Assembly: GCF_036311905.1 (NCBI RefSeq)
Contig: NZ_JAZDCH010000027.1
Span: 27,611-91,610 of the forward strand
Reading direction: 5' to 3'
From: Brachybacterium sp036311905
Lineage (GTDB): Bacteria; Actinomycetota; Actinomycetes; Actinomycetales; Dermabacteraceae
Length of the DNA: 64,000 nucleotides
Every line of letters starts with the position of its first letter. The first letter of the stretch is position 1. Of the stretch, positions 42,622-50,743 are shown piece by piece. Under the pieces are notes generated by a model. It ran no database searches. It was not told where the DNA came from and worked only from the letters and a program-made list of their open reading frames with translations. The position numbers and the translations under genes are program-made.

Positions 42622-43968
42622 ATGAACACCCTCGACAGCACCCGTCCCCTCCCCGATGCCGCCGGCCCCTCCCCAGCCGACGGCGCCCGCCCCGCACCGA
42701 TCGCTCCGGCCCGCCGCCGCCTGGCACTCCTCGCCCTGGCCCTCGGCGGCTTCGGCATCGGCGCCTCCGAGTTCGTCTCCATGGGCCTCCTGCCCGACAT
42801 CGCCGGCACGCTGCTGGGCGAGCAGATGGTCGCCGACCGCGAGGGCGGCATCGCCACCGCCGGCCATGCGATCACCGCGTACGCCCTCGGCGTCGTCGTC
42901 GGCGCCCCGGTGCTCGCCCTACTCTCGGTGCGCTGGTCCCGCACCACGATGATCGTGGCCCTCGCGGCCGCGCTCGCCGTCGGCACCGCCCTCTCCGGCC
43001 TCATGCCCACCTTCGAGCTGACCGTCGCCGCGCGCTTCCTCGCCGGCGTCCCGCACGGCGCCTACTTCGGCGTCGCCTCCCTGCTCGCCGCCTCCCTCAT
43101 GGGCCCCGGCAACCAGGGCAAGGGCATCGCCCTCGCGCTCTCCGGACTGACCGTCGCGAACCTGGCCGGGGTCCCCCTGCTCACCGCGCTCGGCCAGGTC
43201 GCCGGCTGGCGGGCCGTCTACCTCGTGATCACGGTGATCTTCGTGGTCACCATCGCGGCGCTGCTGCTGACCGTGCCCCGTCAGGCCGCTCCGAAGGGCC
43301 GGCGCATGATCGACGAGCTCGCCGCACTGCGCCGGCTGCAGCTGTGGATCGTCATGGGCATCGCCGCGATCGGCTTCGCGGGAGCCTTCGCGGTCTTCAG
43401 CTACATCGCCGACATCACCACCCATGTCACCGGCGCCCCGGCCTCCGCGGTCCCGTGGGTGCTCGTCGCCGCCGGCCTCGGAATGACCCTCGGCAACCTC
43501 GCCGGCGGTGCCCTCACCGACCGCTCGCTGACCGGCACCCTGCTCGGGGCCTTCCCCGTCTACATCGCCTCGCTGGTGCTCTTCCTGCTGGTCTCCGAGG
43601 TGTCGCTGGTCGCGATGAGCCTCGCCTTCTTCCTCGTGAACGCGACCAACTCGATGCTCGGCCCGGCCATGCAGACCTGGCTGATCCGCATCGCGCACCG
43701 CTCCGAGGTGCTCGGTGCCTCGCTCAACCACGCCGCCTTCAACGTCGCCAACGCCATCGGCGCCGCCCTCGGAGGGGCGGTCATCGCCGCGGGCCTCGGC
43801 TACCGCGCGCCGATGGTGGTCTCGATCGTGCTCGCCGTCGTCGGCTTCGCGATGGTCGGCGCGACCCTGCTCGCCCTGCGGGTGCGGGCCCGTCGCACCC
43901 GCGCGCTGCTCGCGGCGAACCCGCCCGCGACCACCGGCTCGATCCCCGTGGTCACCGCGGGGGTCTGA
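42622..43968 (+). CDS. MFS transporter (DHA1, AraJ-like drug/sugar exporter)
   Basis: This 448-residue protein has twelve expected helices after a Pro/Ala-rich cytoplasmic head of ~33 residues. The helix 1 segment GGFGIGASEFVSMGLLPDIA and the RFLAGVPHGAYFGVA segment in helix 4-5 are typical of the AraJ/YdhP/arabinose-efflux branch of DHA1 exporters. GAGG precedes the ATG. The divergent ROK regulator suggests that export responds to a sugar-like signal. Confidence 0.92.
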   Translation: MNTLDSTRPLPDAAGPSPADGARPAPIAPARRRLALLALALGGFGIGASEFVSMGLLPDIAGTLLGEQMVADREGGIATAGHAITAYALGVVVGAPVLALLSVRWSRTTMIVALAAALAVGTALSGLMPTFELTVAARFLAGVPHGAYFGVASLLAASLMGPGNQGKGIALALSGLTVANLAGVPLLTALGQVAGWRAVYLVITVIFVVTIAALLLTVPRQAAPKGRRMIDELAALRRLQLWIVMGIAAIGFAGAFAVFSYIADITTHVTGAPASAVPWVLVAAGLGMTLGNLAGGALTDRSLTGTLLGAFPVYIASLVLFLLVSEVSLVAMSLAFFLVNATNSMLGPAMQTWLIRIAHRSEVLGASLNHAAFNVANAIGAALGGAVIAAGLGYRAPMVVSIVLAVVGFAMVGATLLALRVRARRTRALLAANPPATTGSIPVVTAGV

Positions 43969-43991
43969 GCCCGCGGGCGCCGCGCCCCCGG

Positions 43992-44004
43992 GCGTGTCAC
44001 ACGC
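43992..44004. promoter_or_regulatory. 13-bp palindrome upstream of the PLP enzyme gene
   Basis: GCGTGT-C-ACACGC is a perfect palindrome 76 bp upstream of the start at 44081 and 24 bp after the MFS stop. It may be an operator for the PLP-enzyme gene, but no adjacent regulator points to it. Confidence 0.4.
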
Positions 44005-44080
44005 GGTCATCGGCCTCCTCGCGGCACGACCTCCCCGCGTACGGTGGGGTCACGCCGCGCCCCGTCCCGAGGAGACCCCC

Positions 44081-45214
44081 GTGCACATCCAGACCCTCGC
44101 CGTCCAGCATCTCCACGCCCAGGACCTCGGCGCCGTGGTGCCGCCCGTGCACCTGGCCTCCACCTACGCCCTCGACCCCGCGACGGAGGACGGCCCCTAC
44201 GCCTACCAGCGCGGTGCGAACCCCACTCGCGGGCAGCTCGAGTCGCTGCTCGCCGCGCTCGACGGCGCCCGGCACGGCTTCGCCTTCGCGACCGGCATGG
44301 CCGCGACCGCCGCGGCGCTGTCCACCCTCGGTGTCGGCGACGAGATCATCCTCCCCACGAGCGTCTACGGCGGCACCTACCGCTTCGTCGAGGAGGTGCT
44401 GCCCGCCCGCGGGATCACCTCCCGCTACGTCGCGGACCTCAACCAGCTGACCGCCGAGGACCTCACCCCCGCGACCCGTGCGCTCTTCATCGAGACCCCC
44501 TCCAACCCGACGCTGCGGATCACCGACCTGCGCCGCCTCGTCGACCTCGCCCACGCCCACGGCGCCCTCGTGATCGTCGACAACACCTTCATGACCCCGG
44601 TGCTGCAGCGTCCGCTCGAGCTCGGCGTCGACGTCGTGGTCCAGTCCGCCACCAAGTACCTCGGCGGCCACTCCGACCTCCTCGCGGGCACGATCACCAC
44701 CAACGACGACGCCCTCGCGACCGCCTACGCCCACGCGCAGAAGGCGCAGGGCGGGGTGCTCTCCCCGAGCGAGTCCTTCCGCCTGATCCAGTCGATCAAG
44801 ACCCTCCCGCTGCGTCTCGAGCGGCAGCAGGAGACGACCGCCGCGATCGTCGCCCACCTGCGCGGCCGCGAGGAGATCGCCGTGGTCCACCACCCCGGTT
44901 CCCACAGCGCCGAGGAGGCCGCGATCCACGCCTCGCAGGCCACGGGCACCGGCGCCGTGCTCTCCTTCGAGCTCGCCGAGGGTCTCGACCGGGTGCGCTT
45001 CCTCCAGGCGCTGCGGATCCCCGCCTACGCGGTGAGCCTCGGCGGGGTCGAGTCGCTGATCTGCCGCCCGGCGACCATGACCCACGAGGCGATGACCCCC
45101 GCGGCGCGCGCGGCGGCGGGGATCGGTGACGAGCTGCTGCGGCTCTCCGTCGGCATCGAGCACGCCGACGACCTCCTCGCCGATCTCGACCAGGCTCTGT
45201 CCGCTGCAGGCTGA
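44081..45214 (+). CDS. Cys/Met metabolism PLP-dependent enzyme (cystathionine gamma-synthase/lyase type)
   Basis: This 377-residue fold-type I trans-sulfuration enzyme is read from a GTG at 44081 behind GAGGAGA. PLP-binding residues are seen in FATGMAAT, IETPSNPTLRI, IVDNTFMTP and the lysine motif SATKYLGGHSD. It uses cystathionine, homocysteine or methionine-like substrates in the cytoplasm. Whether it is a gamma-synthase, beta-lyase, gamma-lyase or methionine gamma-lyase cannot be decided from sequence. No regulatory riboswitch is visible. Confidence 0.92.
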   Translation: MHIQTLAVQHLHAQDLGAVVPPVHLASTYALDPATEDGPYAYQRGANPTRGQLESLLAALDGARHGFAFATGMAATAAALSTLGVGDEIILPTSVYGGTYRFVEEVLPARGITSRYVADLNQLTAEDLTPATRALFIETPSNPTLRITDLRRLVDLAHAHGALVIVDNTFMTPVLQRPLELGVDVVVQSATKYLGGHSDLLAGTITTNDDALATAYAHAQKAQGGVLSPSESFRLIQSIKTLPLRLERQQETTAAIVAHLRGREEIAVVHHPGSHSAEEAAIHASQATGTGAVLSFELAEGLDRVRFLQALRIPAYAVSLGGVESLICRPATMTHEAMTPAARAAAGIGDELLRLSVGIEHADDLLADLDQALSAAG

Positions 45215-45349
45215 GCGCGCACCCAGCGCGATCCCGGGAACGGTCGATACCATGTGGGGGTCGGCGCGCCGCGGGACCTCTCCCGGACCCGCCCCGAGGT
45301 CAGGACCTCGGACACGGCGCCCGCCATCCGCTTACTCGTGAGGAGCCCC

Positions 45350-46276
45350 ATGGCACGCCACAACATCGTGTTCGGCCGCGACCAGGCCGTGCAGCAGGGC
45401 GCGCACACCGCCCCGTCCTTCGGTCGGTCCGCGTCGTCCGGCCCCGCGCCCGGGACCCAGTGGTCCACCGGATTCGACCAGGCGGGAGCCGCCGCGGGCA
45501 CTGCCGCCGGCTACGCCCAGGGCGGTGACCAGCTGGAGTCGATGTACGCCCGTCCCGCCGCGACCGGTCACGACACCGGCCGCATGACCATGCGGGACGC
45601 GCTCAACGCGATCACCGCGACCCTCGGCACGATCGTGGTCATCGGCTTCGCCGTGGCCGTCGCGCCGTACGTGCTCGGCGCCGTCGCCGGCGAGGACGGC
45701 CTCATGATCGGCCTCGCCCTGACCGGGGTCGCGGCCATCGTCGGCCTCATCGGCGGGCTCATCCTCGCGCTGGTCAACTCCTTCAAGAAGACCCCGTCGC
45801 CGATCCTGGTGCTCGCCTACGCGGCCTTCGAGGGCCTCGCGCTCGGCGGCATCAGCGGCAGCCTCGAGCAGGTCTACCCGGGCATCGCCATGCAGGCCGT
45901 CGTCGGCACCCTGGTCGTCGCGGGCGTCGTGCTCGTCGCCTTCCGCCTCGGCGTGCTCCGCACCACCCCGCGCCTGACCAAGATCTTCGGCATCGCGATG
46001 ATCGCCTACATGGGCCTCCTGCTGGTGAACCTGGTCCTCTCGCTGATCACGGGGGCGGGCTTCCTCACCGGGGCCCTCGGCCTGCTGATCGGCGGCATCG
46101 CCGTGGTCATGGCCTCCTACTCGCTGGTCATGGACTTCGAGGACGTGCAGCGGGCCGAGAGCGCGGGTGCCCCCCGCGTGTACGCGTGGCGCTGCGCCTT
46201 CGGCCTCGCCGTGACCATGGTGTGGCTGTACATCGAGGTGCTGCGGATCCTCGCGATCCTGCGCGGCAACGACTGA
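45350..46276 (+). CDS. Bax inhibitor-1/YccA family membrane protein
   Basis: This is a 308-residue protein. The ATG at 45350 follows GAGGAG; the open frame extends further upstream without a site. A polar Gly/Ala/Gln-rich head of ~78 residues precedes seven helices. The family segment LAYAAFEGLALGGISGSLEQVYPGI and a late acidic helix 6-7 region (SLVMDFEDVQRAESAGAP) identify BI-1/YccA. Such proteins may act as pH-sensitive calcium leak channels, shown mostly outside actinobacteria. A strong hairpin follows the gene. Confidence 0.92.
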   Translation: MARHNIVFGRDQAVQQGAHTAPSFGRSASSGPAPGTQWSTGFDQAGAAAGTAAGYAQGGDQLESMYARPAATGHDTGRMTMRDALNAITATLGTIVVIGFAVAVAPYVLGAVAGEDGLMIGLALTGVAAIVGLIGGLILALVNSFKKTPSPILVLAYAAFEGLALGGISGSLEQVYPGIAMQAVVGTLVVAGVVLVAFRLGVLRTTPRLTKIFGIAMIAYMGLLLVNLVLSLITGAGFLTGALGLLIGGIAVVMASYSLVMDFEDVQRAESAGAPRVYAWRCAFGLAVTMVWLYIEVLRILAILRGND

Positions 46277-46295
46277 TCGCCCTCGCCTAGTCTGA

Positions 46296-46329
46296 GACGG
46301 CGGGTCCCCGGTTCCGGGGGCCCGCCGTC
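46296..46329 (+). terminator. Long GC hairpin between BI-1 and cardiolipin synthase genes
   Basis: GACGGCGGG and CCCGCCGTC (46296-46304/46321-46329) pair perfectly, and the inner CCCCGG/CCGGGG extends the stem to 16 bp with one wobble pair and a TT turn. It lies 19 bp after the BI-1 stop and 20 bp before the next start. There is no T run, so termination or attenuation is inferred. Confidence 0.65.
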
Positions 46330-46349
46330 GCCCGTTCGGAGGTGAGTCC

Positions 46350-47837
46350 GTGGAGGCCTTCTGGCAGTGGTTCCCGGAGCACGGGGTCGTCGTCGCGACC
46401 TATCTCGCGCTGGGGCTCGACGTGGCGCTGCGCATCGCCGGGCTCGTCCTCGTGCCGCGCAACCGCCGGCCCGGATCGGCGCTCGCCTGGCTGCTCGCGA
46501 TCATGGTGCTGCCGATCGTCGGCTTCCCGCTCTACCTGCTGCTGGGCAAGGCGCAGCTGCCCCGCAAGCGCCGCGTGAAGCAGGAGCACATCAACGCCCT
46601 GATGCACGAGCGGGCGGAGCGGATCCCCGACAGCGAGCTCGACCCCGACGTGCCCAGCTGGCTGCAGGGGGCGGTGCGGCTGAACCGCGCGCTCGGCGCC
46701 TTCCCGCTGACAGGGAACAACTCCGCGGACCTCGAGATCGACTACGATTCGTCCCTCGCCGGCATGGCCGCGGACATCCGCGCGGCGCGCGAGCAGGTCC
46801 ACGTGCTCTTCTACACCGCGGGGCTCGACGAGGTCACCGCCGATCTCTTCGCGGCGCTCGGCGAGGCGGCCGACCGGGGGGTGCGGGTGCGCGTGCTGTA
46901 TGACCACTGGGGCTCCGCCTCCCACAGGGCGGTCTACCGGGCCATGCGCGAGCACCTGGACGCGCACGGCATCGAGCACTATCCGATGATGCCCTTCAAG
47001 CCCTTCCGCGACGGGGCGTTCCAGCGGCCCGATCTGCGCAACCACCGCAAGCTTGTGATCGTCGACGGGCAGGTGGGCTGGATGGGGAGCCAGAACCTCA
47101 TCGCCGCCCACTACGACAAGCCCGCGAACATCCGCCGCGGTCTGCACTGGCAGGAGACCATGGTGCGCCTGCGCGGCCCGATCGTGGCCGAGATGAACCT
47201 GCTGTTCGCGACCGACTGGTACTACGAGTCCGACGAGCAGATCTCCGAGGGCGAGCTGGTCAGCGCCCCGGAGGACACCTCCGGCAGCTACGAGTGCCAG
47301 CTCGTGCCGAGCGGCCCCGGCTTCGTGTTCGAGAACAACCTGCTGCTGTTCAACCAGCTGTTCTACTCGGCGGAGCGGCGGATCAGCGCGGTCAGCCCGT
47401 ACTTCGTGCCCGACGAGTCGATGCTCGCGGCGATGATCACCGCGGCCCGGCGCGGGGTCGAGGTGGAGCTGTTCGTCTCGGAGATCGGGGACCAGTTCCT
47501 GGTCTTCCACGCCCAGCGCTCCTACTACACGGCGCTGCTCGAGGCCGGGGTGCGGATCTGGCTCTACCGGGCGCCGACGATCCTGCACGCCAAGCACGTC
47601 ACGATCGACGAGTCGGTGACGGTGATCGGCTCCTCCAACATGGACATCCGCTCGTTCCTGCTGGACATGGAGTCCTCGCTGATGGTGGGCGGCACGGACT
47701 TCATGGAGAAGATGCACGAGGTCGAGGACGTCTACCGCTCCCGCAGCCGGGAGCTGACCCTCGAGGAGTGGCAGCGCCGACCGCGCCTCATGCAGCTGCT
47801 CGACGACCTGTGCCGCCTCGCCTCCGCCGTGGTCTGA
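46350..47837 (+). CDS. cls: Cardiolipin synthase (phospholipase D family)
   Basis: This is a 495-residue enzyme making cardiolipin at the membrane. The GTG start at 46350 is preceded by GGAGGTGA. Two N-terminal transmembrane helices (about 10-33 and 42-63) are followed by two PLD HKD motifs: HRKLVIVDGQVGWMGSQN and HAKHVTIDESVTVIGSSN. Both motifs are complete, so it should be active. Bacterial ClsA-type layout and length agree. It is convergent with the membrane-protein pair downstream, 25 bp away. Confidence 0.95.
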   Translation: MEAFWQWFPEHGVVVATYLALGLDVALRIAGLVLVPRNRRPGSALAWLLAIMVLPIVGFPLYLLLGKAQLPRKRRVKQEHINALMHERAERIPDSELDPDVPSWLQGAVRLNRALGAFPLTGNNSADLEIDYDSSLAGMAADIRAAREQVHVLFYTAGLDEVTADLFAALGEAADRGVRVRVLYDHWGSASHRAVYRAMREHLDAHGIEHYPMMPFKPFRDGAFQRPDLRNHRKLVIVDGQVGWMGSQNLIAAHYDKPANIRRGLHWQETMVRLRGPIVAEMNLLFATDWYYESDEQISEGELVSAPEDTSGSYECQLVPSGPGFVFENNLLLFNQLFYSAERRISAVSPYFVPDESMLAAMITAARRGVEVELFVSEIGDQFLVFHAQRSYYTALLEAGVRIWLYRAPTILHAKHVTIDESVTVIGSSNMDIRSFLLDMESSLMVGGTDFMEKMHEVEDVYRSRSRELTLEEWQRRPRLMQLLDDLCRLASAVV

Positions 47838-47862
47838 ACAGCCGGTGTCCGCCTGCGGGCCC

Positions 47863-48660
47863 TCAGCCGGAGAGGCCGGTGAGGGAGCCGATGGCCTCGT
47901 CGACGGCCTCCTCGTGCTCGGTCACGCCGACCGCCCAGTCGGTGAGGAAGAAGCTCGGTCCCTGCGGGGTGGTGACCACGATGACGGTGACCCCGGTGGC
48001 GTCGGTGAGCTCGAGCGGGTCGTCGGTGAAGTTGACGACGCCGTCGGCGCGATAGCCGGGCATCCCGGCGATGGTCACGGCCTGGGTGAACTCGTCGTCG
48101 AGGGTGCGGCCGGTGGCGTCGCCCCAGTTCGACCCCCGGAAGAAGCAGTCCAGGATCGTCTCGGCGGCCACCTTGTCCCCGGGGTACTCGATGCCCGGCT
48201 GCCACTCCACGGCGCCGACCGCGATGGTCGAGTACCAGGTGCCCTCCACATGGGCCGCGGCGACCTGCATGTCCTGCGCGTAGGCGGGGAAGCCCCACTC
48301 CCACCGCTCGCTGAAGACGGCGGGCGGGATGACCTCGAGGCCCCCGCCGCGCAGGCGGCCCGAGGGGTTCGTGGAGGTCCGCTCGCGATCCTCCGGCGCC
48401 CAGCAGCGCTCCGCGGTGACCGTCTCCGGGGCGGCGGAGGTGGTGGTCTCCGTGGCGGTGGTCTCGGCCGCGGTGGTCGTCCCGGTGGCGACCTCACGGC
48501 CCCCGCCGCCGCCCCCGCGGAGTACCAGATAGCCCACGGTGCCCGCCACGATCAGCAGGAAGACCAGGGCGAAGGCGATGCCGCCGATCAGCAGCGCCCC
48601 GCTGATCCCCCTGGACGGGGCCTGGGGCTGCGTGTGGGGTGACTGCGGTCCGGTGTGCAC
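47863..48660 (-). CDS. Single-pass membrane protein, paralog of the preceding gene
   Basis: This 265-residue protein is read from a GTG at 48660 behind AAGGAG. A short Pro/Gln-rich cytoplasmic part is followed by a helix (about 24-46), a Thr/Glu linker, and a globular extracellular domain from ~80. The domain includes VEGTWYSTIAVGAVEW, a GMPGYRADG segment, two cysteines and the ending EAVDEAIGSL. The upstream gene (48683-49624) has the same plan and matching positions (VEGSWYSVVNLGRVVW; VVVETPSGPSALVSD vs VVTTPQGPSFFLTD). They are therefore a tandem duplication. Function is unknown; an LpqN/PsbP-like lipoprotein-type fold is conceivable. Confidence 0.78.
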   Translation of the reverse strand: MHTGPQSPHTQPQAPSRGISGALLIGGIAFALVFLLIVAGTVGYLVLRGGGGGGREVATGTTTAAETTATETTTSAAPETVTAERCWAPEDRERTSTNPSGRLRGGGLEVIPPAVFSERWEWGFPAYAQDMQVAAAHVEGTWYSTIAVGAVEWQPGIEYPGDKVAAETILDCFFRGSNWGDATGRTLDDEFTQAVTIAGMPGYRADGVVNFTDDPLELTDATGVTVIVVTTPQGPSFFLTDWAVGVTEHEEAVDEAIGSLTGLSG

Positions 48661-48682
48661 GGCTGCTCCTTGGGCGGTGGGC

Positions 48683-49624
48683 TCAGTCGACGACGACGAG
48701 GCTGGCGATGATGTCCTCGAGGTTCTGGACGTGCTCGGGCTGGTCGGCGGCGACGTCGGAGACCAGGGCGCTCGGCCCGGAGGGGGTCTCGACGACGATC
48801 GACGTGACGATCGAGGCACTCGAGGTCTCGAGGATCTCCGGATCCTCGAAGTGGTAGGTGGCCTGCACGATCCAGGCGGCGCTGCCGTCGACGGTGGTCG
48901 CCTCGGAGCGGTAGTCGGTGACCACCGGATGCTCGCCGAAGTGGCTCATCACCCCGGCGGTGGTGGCGTAGCACTGGAAGAGCGCGACGGCGCTGGTCTC
49001 GAGGCCGGGATAGCCGCCCTCGTCCTCGGGCCAGACGACCCGGCCGAGGTTCACGACGCTGTACCAGCTGCCCTCGACGTTGCGCCCCTCGGCGCCCACC
49101 TGGTCGAGGTACGGGATCGACCCGGCGCCCCAGCCCACCCCCCAGCCGTCGGGGATCGTGTACTCGAGGTTCCCGCCGCGGATCGCGTCGCCGCCGGAGG
49201 GCGACGCCGCGGACTCGGGCGAGTCGGGGATCGTGCAGTCGGTGGTGGGGGCCTGGGTGAAGATCGGCGGCGGGGGAGCGAGTTCGGGATCGTCGGGATC
49301 GGGCACGTACTCGCTCTGCCCCTCCGCAGTGCGGTCGCCCGTGGGATGCGCGGAGGGATCCGGGTCGGCGAGCACCGAGCGGAAGACGGTCTGGGAGAGC
49401 ACGAGGGCGATCACGGCCAGGAGCACGACGCCTGCGCCGACCACCGTGAGGGTCACGGCGAGAGTCCGCCGCTGGGCGCCTTCGCTCGGCGGTCCCAGGG
49501 TGGCCGGTCCGGTCGCGTGGTCATACGCGGGCAGGCCGCCCTCGCCGTCGGGGGAGGAGTGCGCGGCGAAGTCGGGCAGCGACCCGCTCTCCGGCCGGTC
49601 GCCGTGCTGATCGTGCTGCGACAT
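48683..49624 (-). CDS. Single-pass membrane protein, unknown function (tandem paralog)
   Basis: This 313-residue protein starts at the ATG at 49624 behind GGGAGGTGA. Residues 1-50 are polar, a transmembrane helix spans about 53-77, a Pro/Asp-rich linker follows, and the extracellular domain starts near 130 (NLEYTIPDGWGVGWG). It contains two cysteines about 95 residues apart, a GLETSAVALFQCYAT segment and ends LEDIIASLVVVD. It is followed after 22 bp by its paralog on the same strand, probably in one transcript. No enzymatic motif is seen. Confidence 0.78.
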   Translation of the reverse strand: MSQHDQHGDRPESGSLPDFAAHSSPDGEGGLPAYDHATGPATLGPPSEGAQRRTLAVTLTVVGAGVVLLAVIALVLSQTVFRSVLADPDPSAHPTGDRTAEGQSEYVPDPDDPELAPPPPIFTQAPTTDCTIPDSPESAASPSGGDAIRGGNLEYTIPDGWGVGWGAGSIPYLDQVGAEGRNVEGSWYSVVNLGRVVWPEDEGGYPGLETSAVALFQCYATTAGVMSHFGEHPVVTDYRSEATTVDGSAAWIVQATYHFEDPEILETSSASIVTSIVVETPSGPSALVSDVAADQPEHVQNLEDIIASLVVVD

Positions 49625-49801
49625 CGTCACCTCCCCGGCGCGGGCCCTGTGCCCTGCCTGCCCCTCGGAGCCCCTCGCCCCGGACGATTCTCGCACGAGC
49701 CCCCTCCCCAGGGTGCGAGCGGCTCGCCTTGGTACGCTCCCCGGGACCGGTCGCCGGTGCCGCCGCCGCGACCTACCCGCCGCCGAGCAGACGGAGTCCG
49801 C

Positions 49802-50674
49802 ATGCGCCCGCCCCTGGTCCTGACCATCTCCGCCTCCGACTCCGACGGTGCCTCGGGCATCCAGGCGGATCTCAAGACCCTCACGGCGCTGGGCTCCTAC
49901 GGCGCGAGCGCCGTGACCCTCGTGCAGGCGGTGAACCCGCAGGGCTCGCGCGCCGTCCACTACCTCCCCGCGGATCTGGTCCGGGCGCAGATCGACGCGG
50001 TCGCCGAGGATCTCCTGCTCGACGTCACCAAGATCGGGGTGCTCGGCAGCGCGGCCGTGGTCGGCACCGTCGCCGAGGCGATCCGCGCCCACGGGACGCG
50101 GCTGGGGCGGCTGCTGCTGGATCCGGTGATGACCTCGAGTGACGGCACCGCCCTGATCTCCGCCCAGGGCGCCGCGGCGATGCGCGAGCAGCTGCTGCCG
50201 CTGGTGCACGTGCTCACCCCGAACATCGCGGAGGCGGCGCAGCTGCTGGGCCGCGCCCGAGCCACCTCGATCGACGAGATGCGCGAGCAGGCCCTGGCCC
50301 TGCGCGCCCTGGGACCGTCGACGGTGCTGATCACCGGCGGCGGCCTCGACGGGGAGGACGCCGTGGACGTCCTGGTCCACGACGGTGGCACCGACCTGCT
50401 CCGGGCGCGTCGCCGGGCGGACCGCTCGGTGCGCGGCGCGGGGGCGACCCTCTCCGCCGCGATCGCCGCGCAGCTCGCCCGCATCGCCGAGTTCGAGCGT
50501 GCCGGGGAGCTCACGGAGATCGGCGCCCCCGGGCGCGACGACGACATGGTCACCATCGTCGCCTCCGCGAAGGAGTTCCTCGCGAGCGCCCTCGAGAACG
50601 CGGAGGGCTGGCGCCTGACCCGCGGGGGCGGGGCCCAGGTCGTCAACCAGCTGATCACGCTCGACAAGGACTGA
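49802..50674 (+). CDS. ThiD-like kinase (hydroxymethylpyrimidine/phosphomethylpyrimidine kinase family)
   Basis: This is a 290-residue ribokinase-fold protein. The N-terminal substrate segment ISASDSDGASGIQADLKTL and the central LDPVMTSSDGTALI place it in the ThiD/PdxK-like branch used in thiamine or vitamin B6 phosphorylation. The expected GTGCTLSAA loop reads GAGATLSAA, so Ala215 replaces the conserved cysteine of ThiD and the neighbouring H-G-T is also altered (VRG). The activity may be changed. No other thiamine genes are adjacent. The C-terminal ~40 residues are an extra helical tail. An upstream open frame is only a shadow. Confidence 0.82.
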   Translation: MRPPLVLTISASDSDGASGIQADLKTLTALGSYGASAVTLVQAVNPQGSRAVHYLPADLVRAQIDAVAEDLLLDVTKIGVLGSAAVVGTVAEAIRAHGTRLGRLLLDPVMTSSDGTALISAQGAAAMREQLLPLVHVLTPNIAEAAQLLGRARATSIDEMREQALALRALGPSTVLITGGGLDGEDAVDVLVHDGGTDLLRARRRADRSVRGAGATLSAAIAAQLARIAEFERAGELTEIGAPGRDDDMVTIVASAKEFLASALENAEGWRLTRGGGAQVVNQLITLDKD

Positions 50675-50687
50675 GCCGGTCCACGTC

Positions 50688-50705
50688 CCGTCGGAGCCCC
50701 GACGG
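50688..50705. terminator. Hairpin between convergent thiD-like and GH3 genes
   Basis: CCGTCGG-AGCC-CCGACGG is a perfect 7-bp stem with a 4-base loop, centred 22 bp after the ThiD-like stop and 48 bp from the GH3 stop. Position between convergent genes suggests a shared terminator; no T tract. Confidence 0.55.
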
Positions 50706-50743
50706 ACTCCTGACTGCGCTTCGACGGTTCCCGTCCGCCCGGA

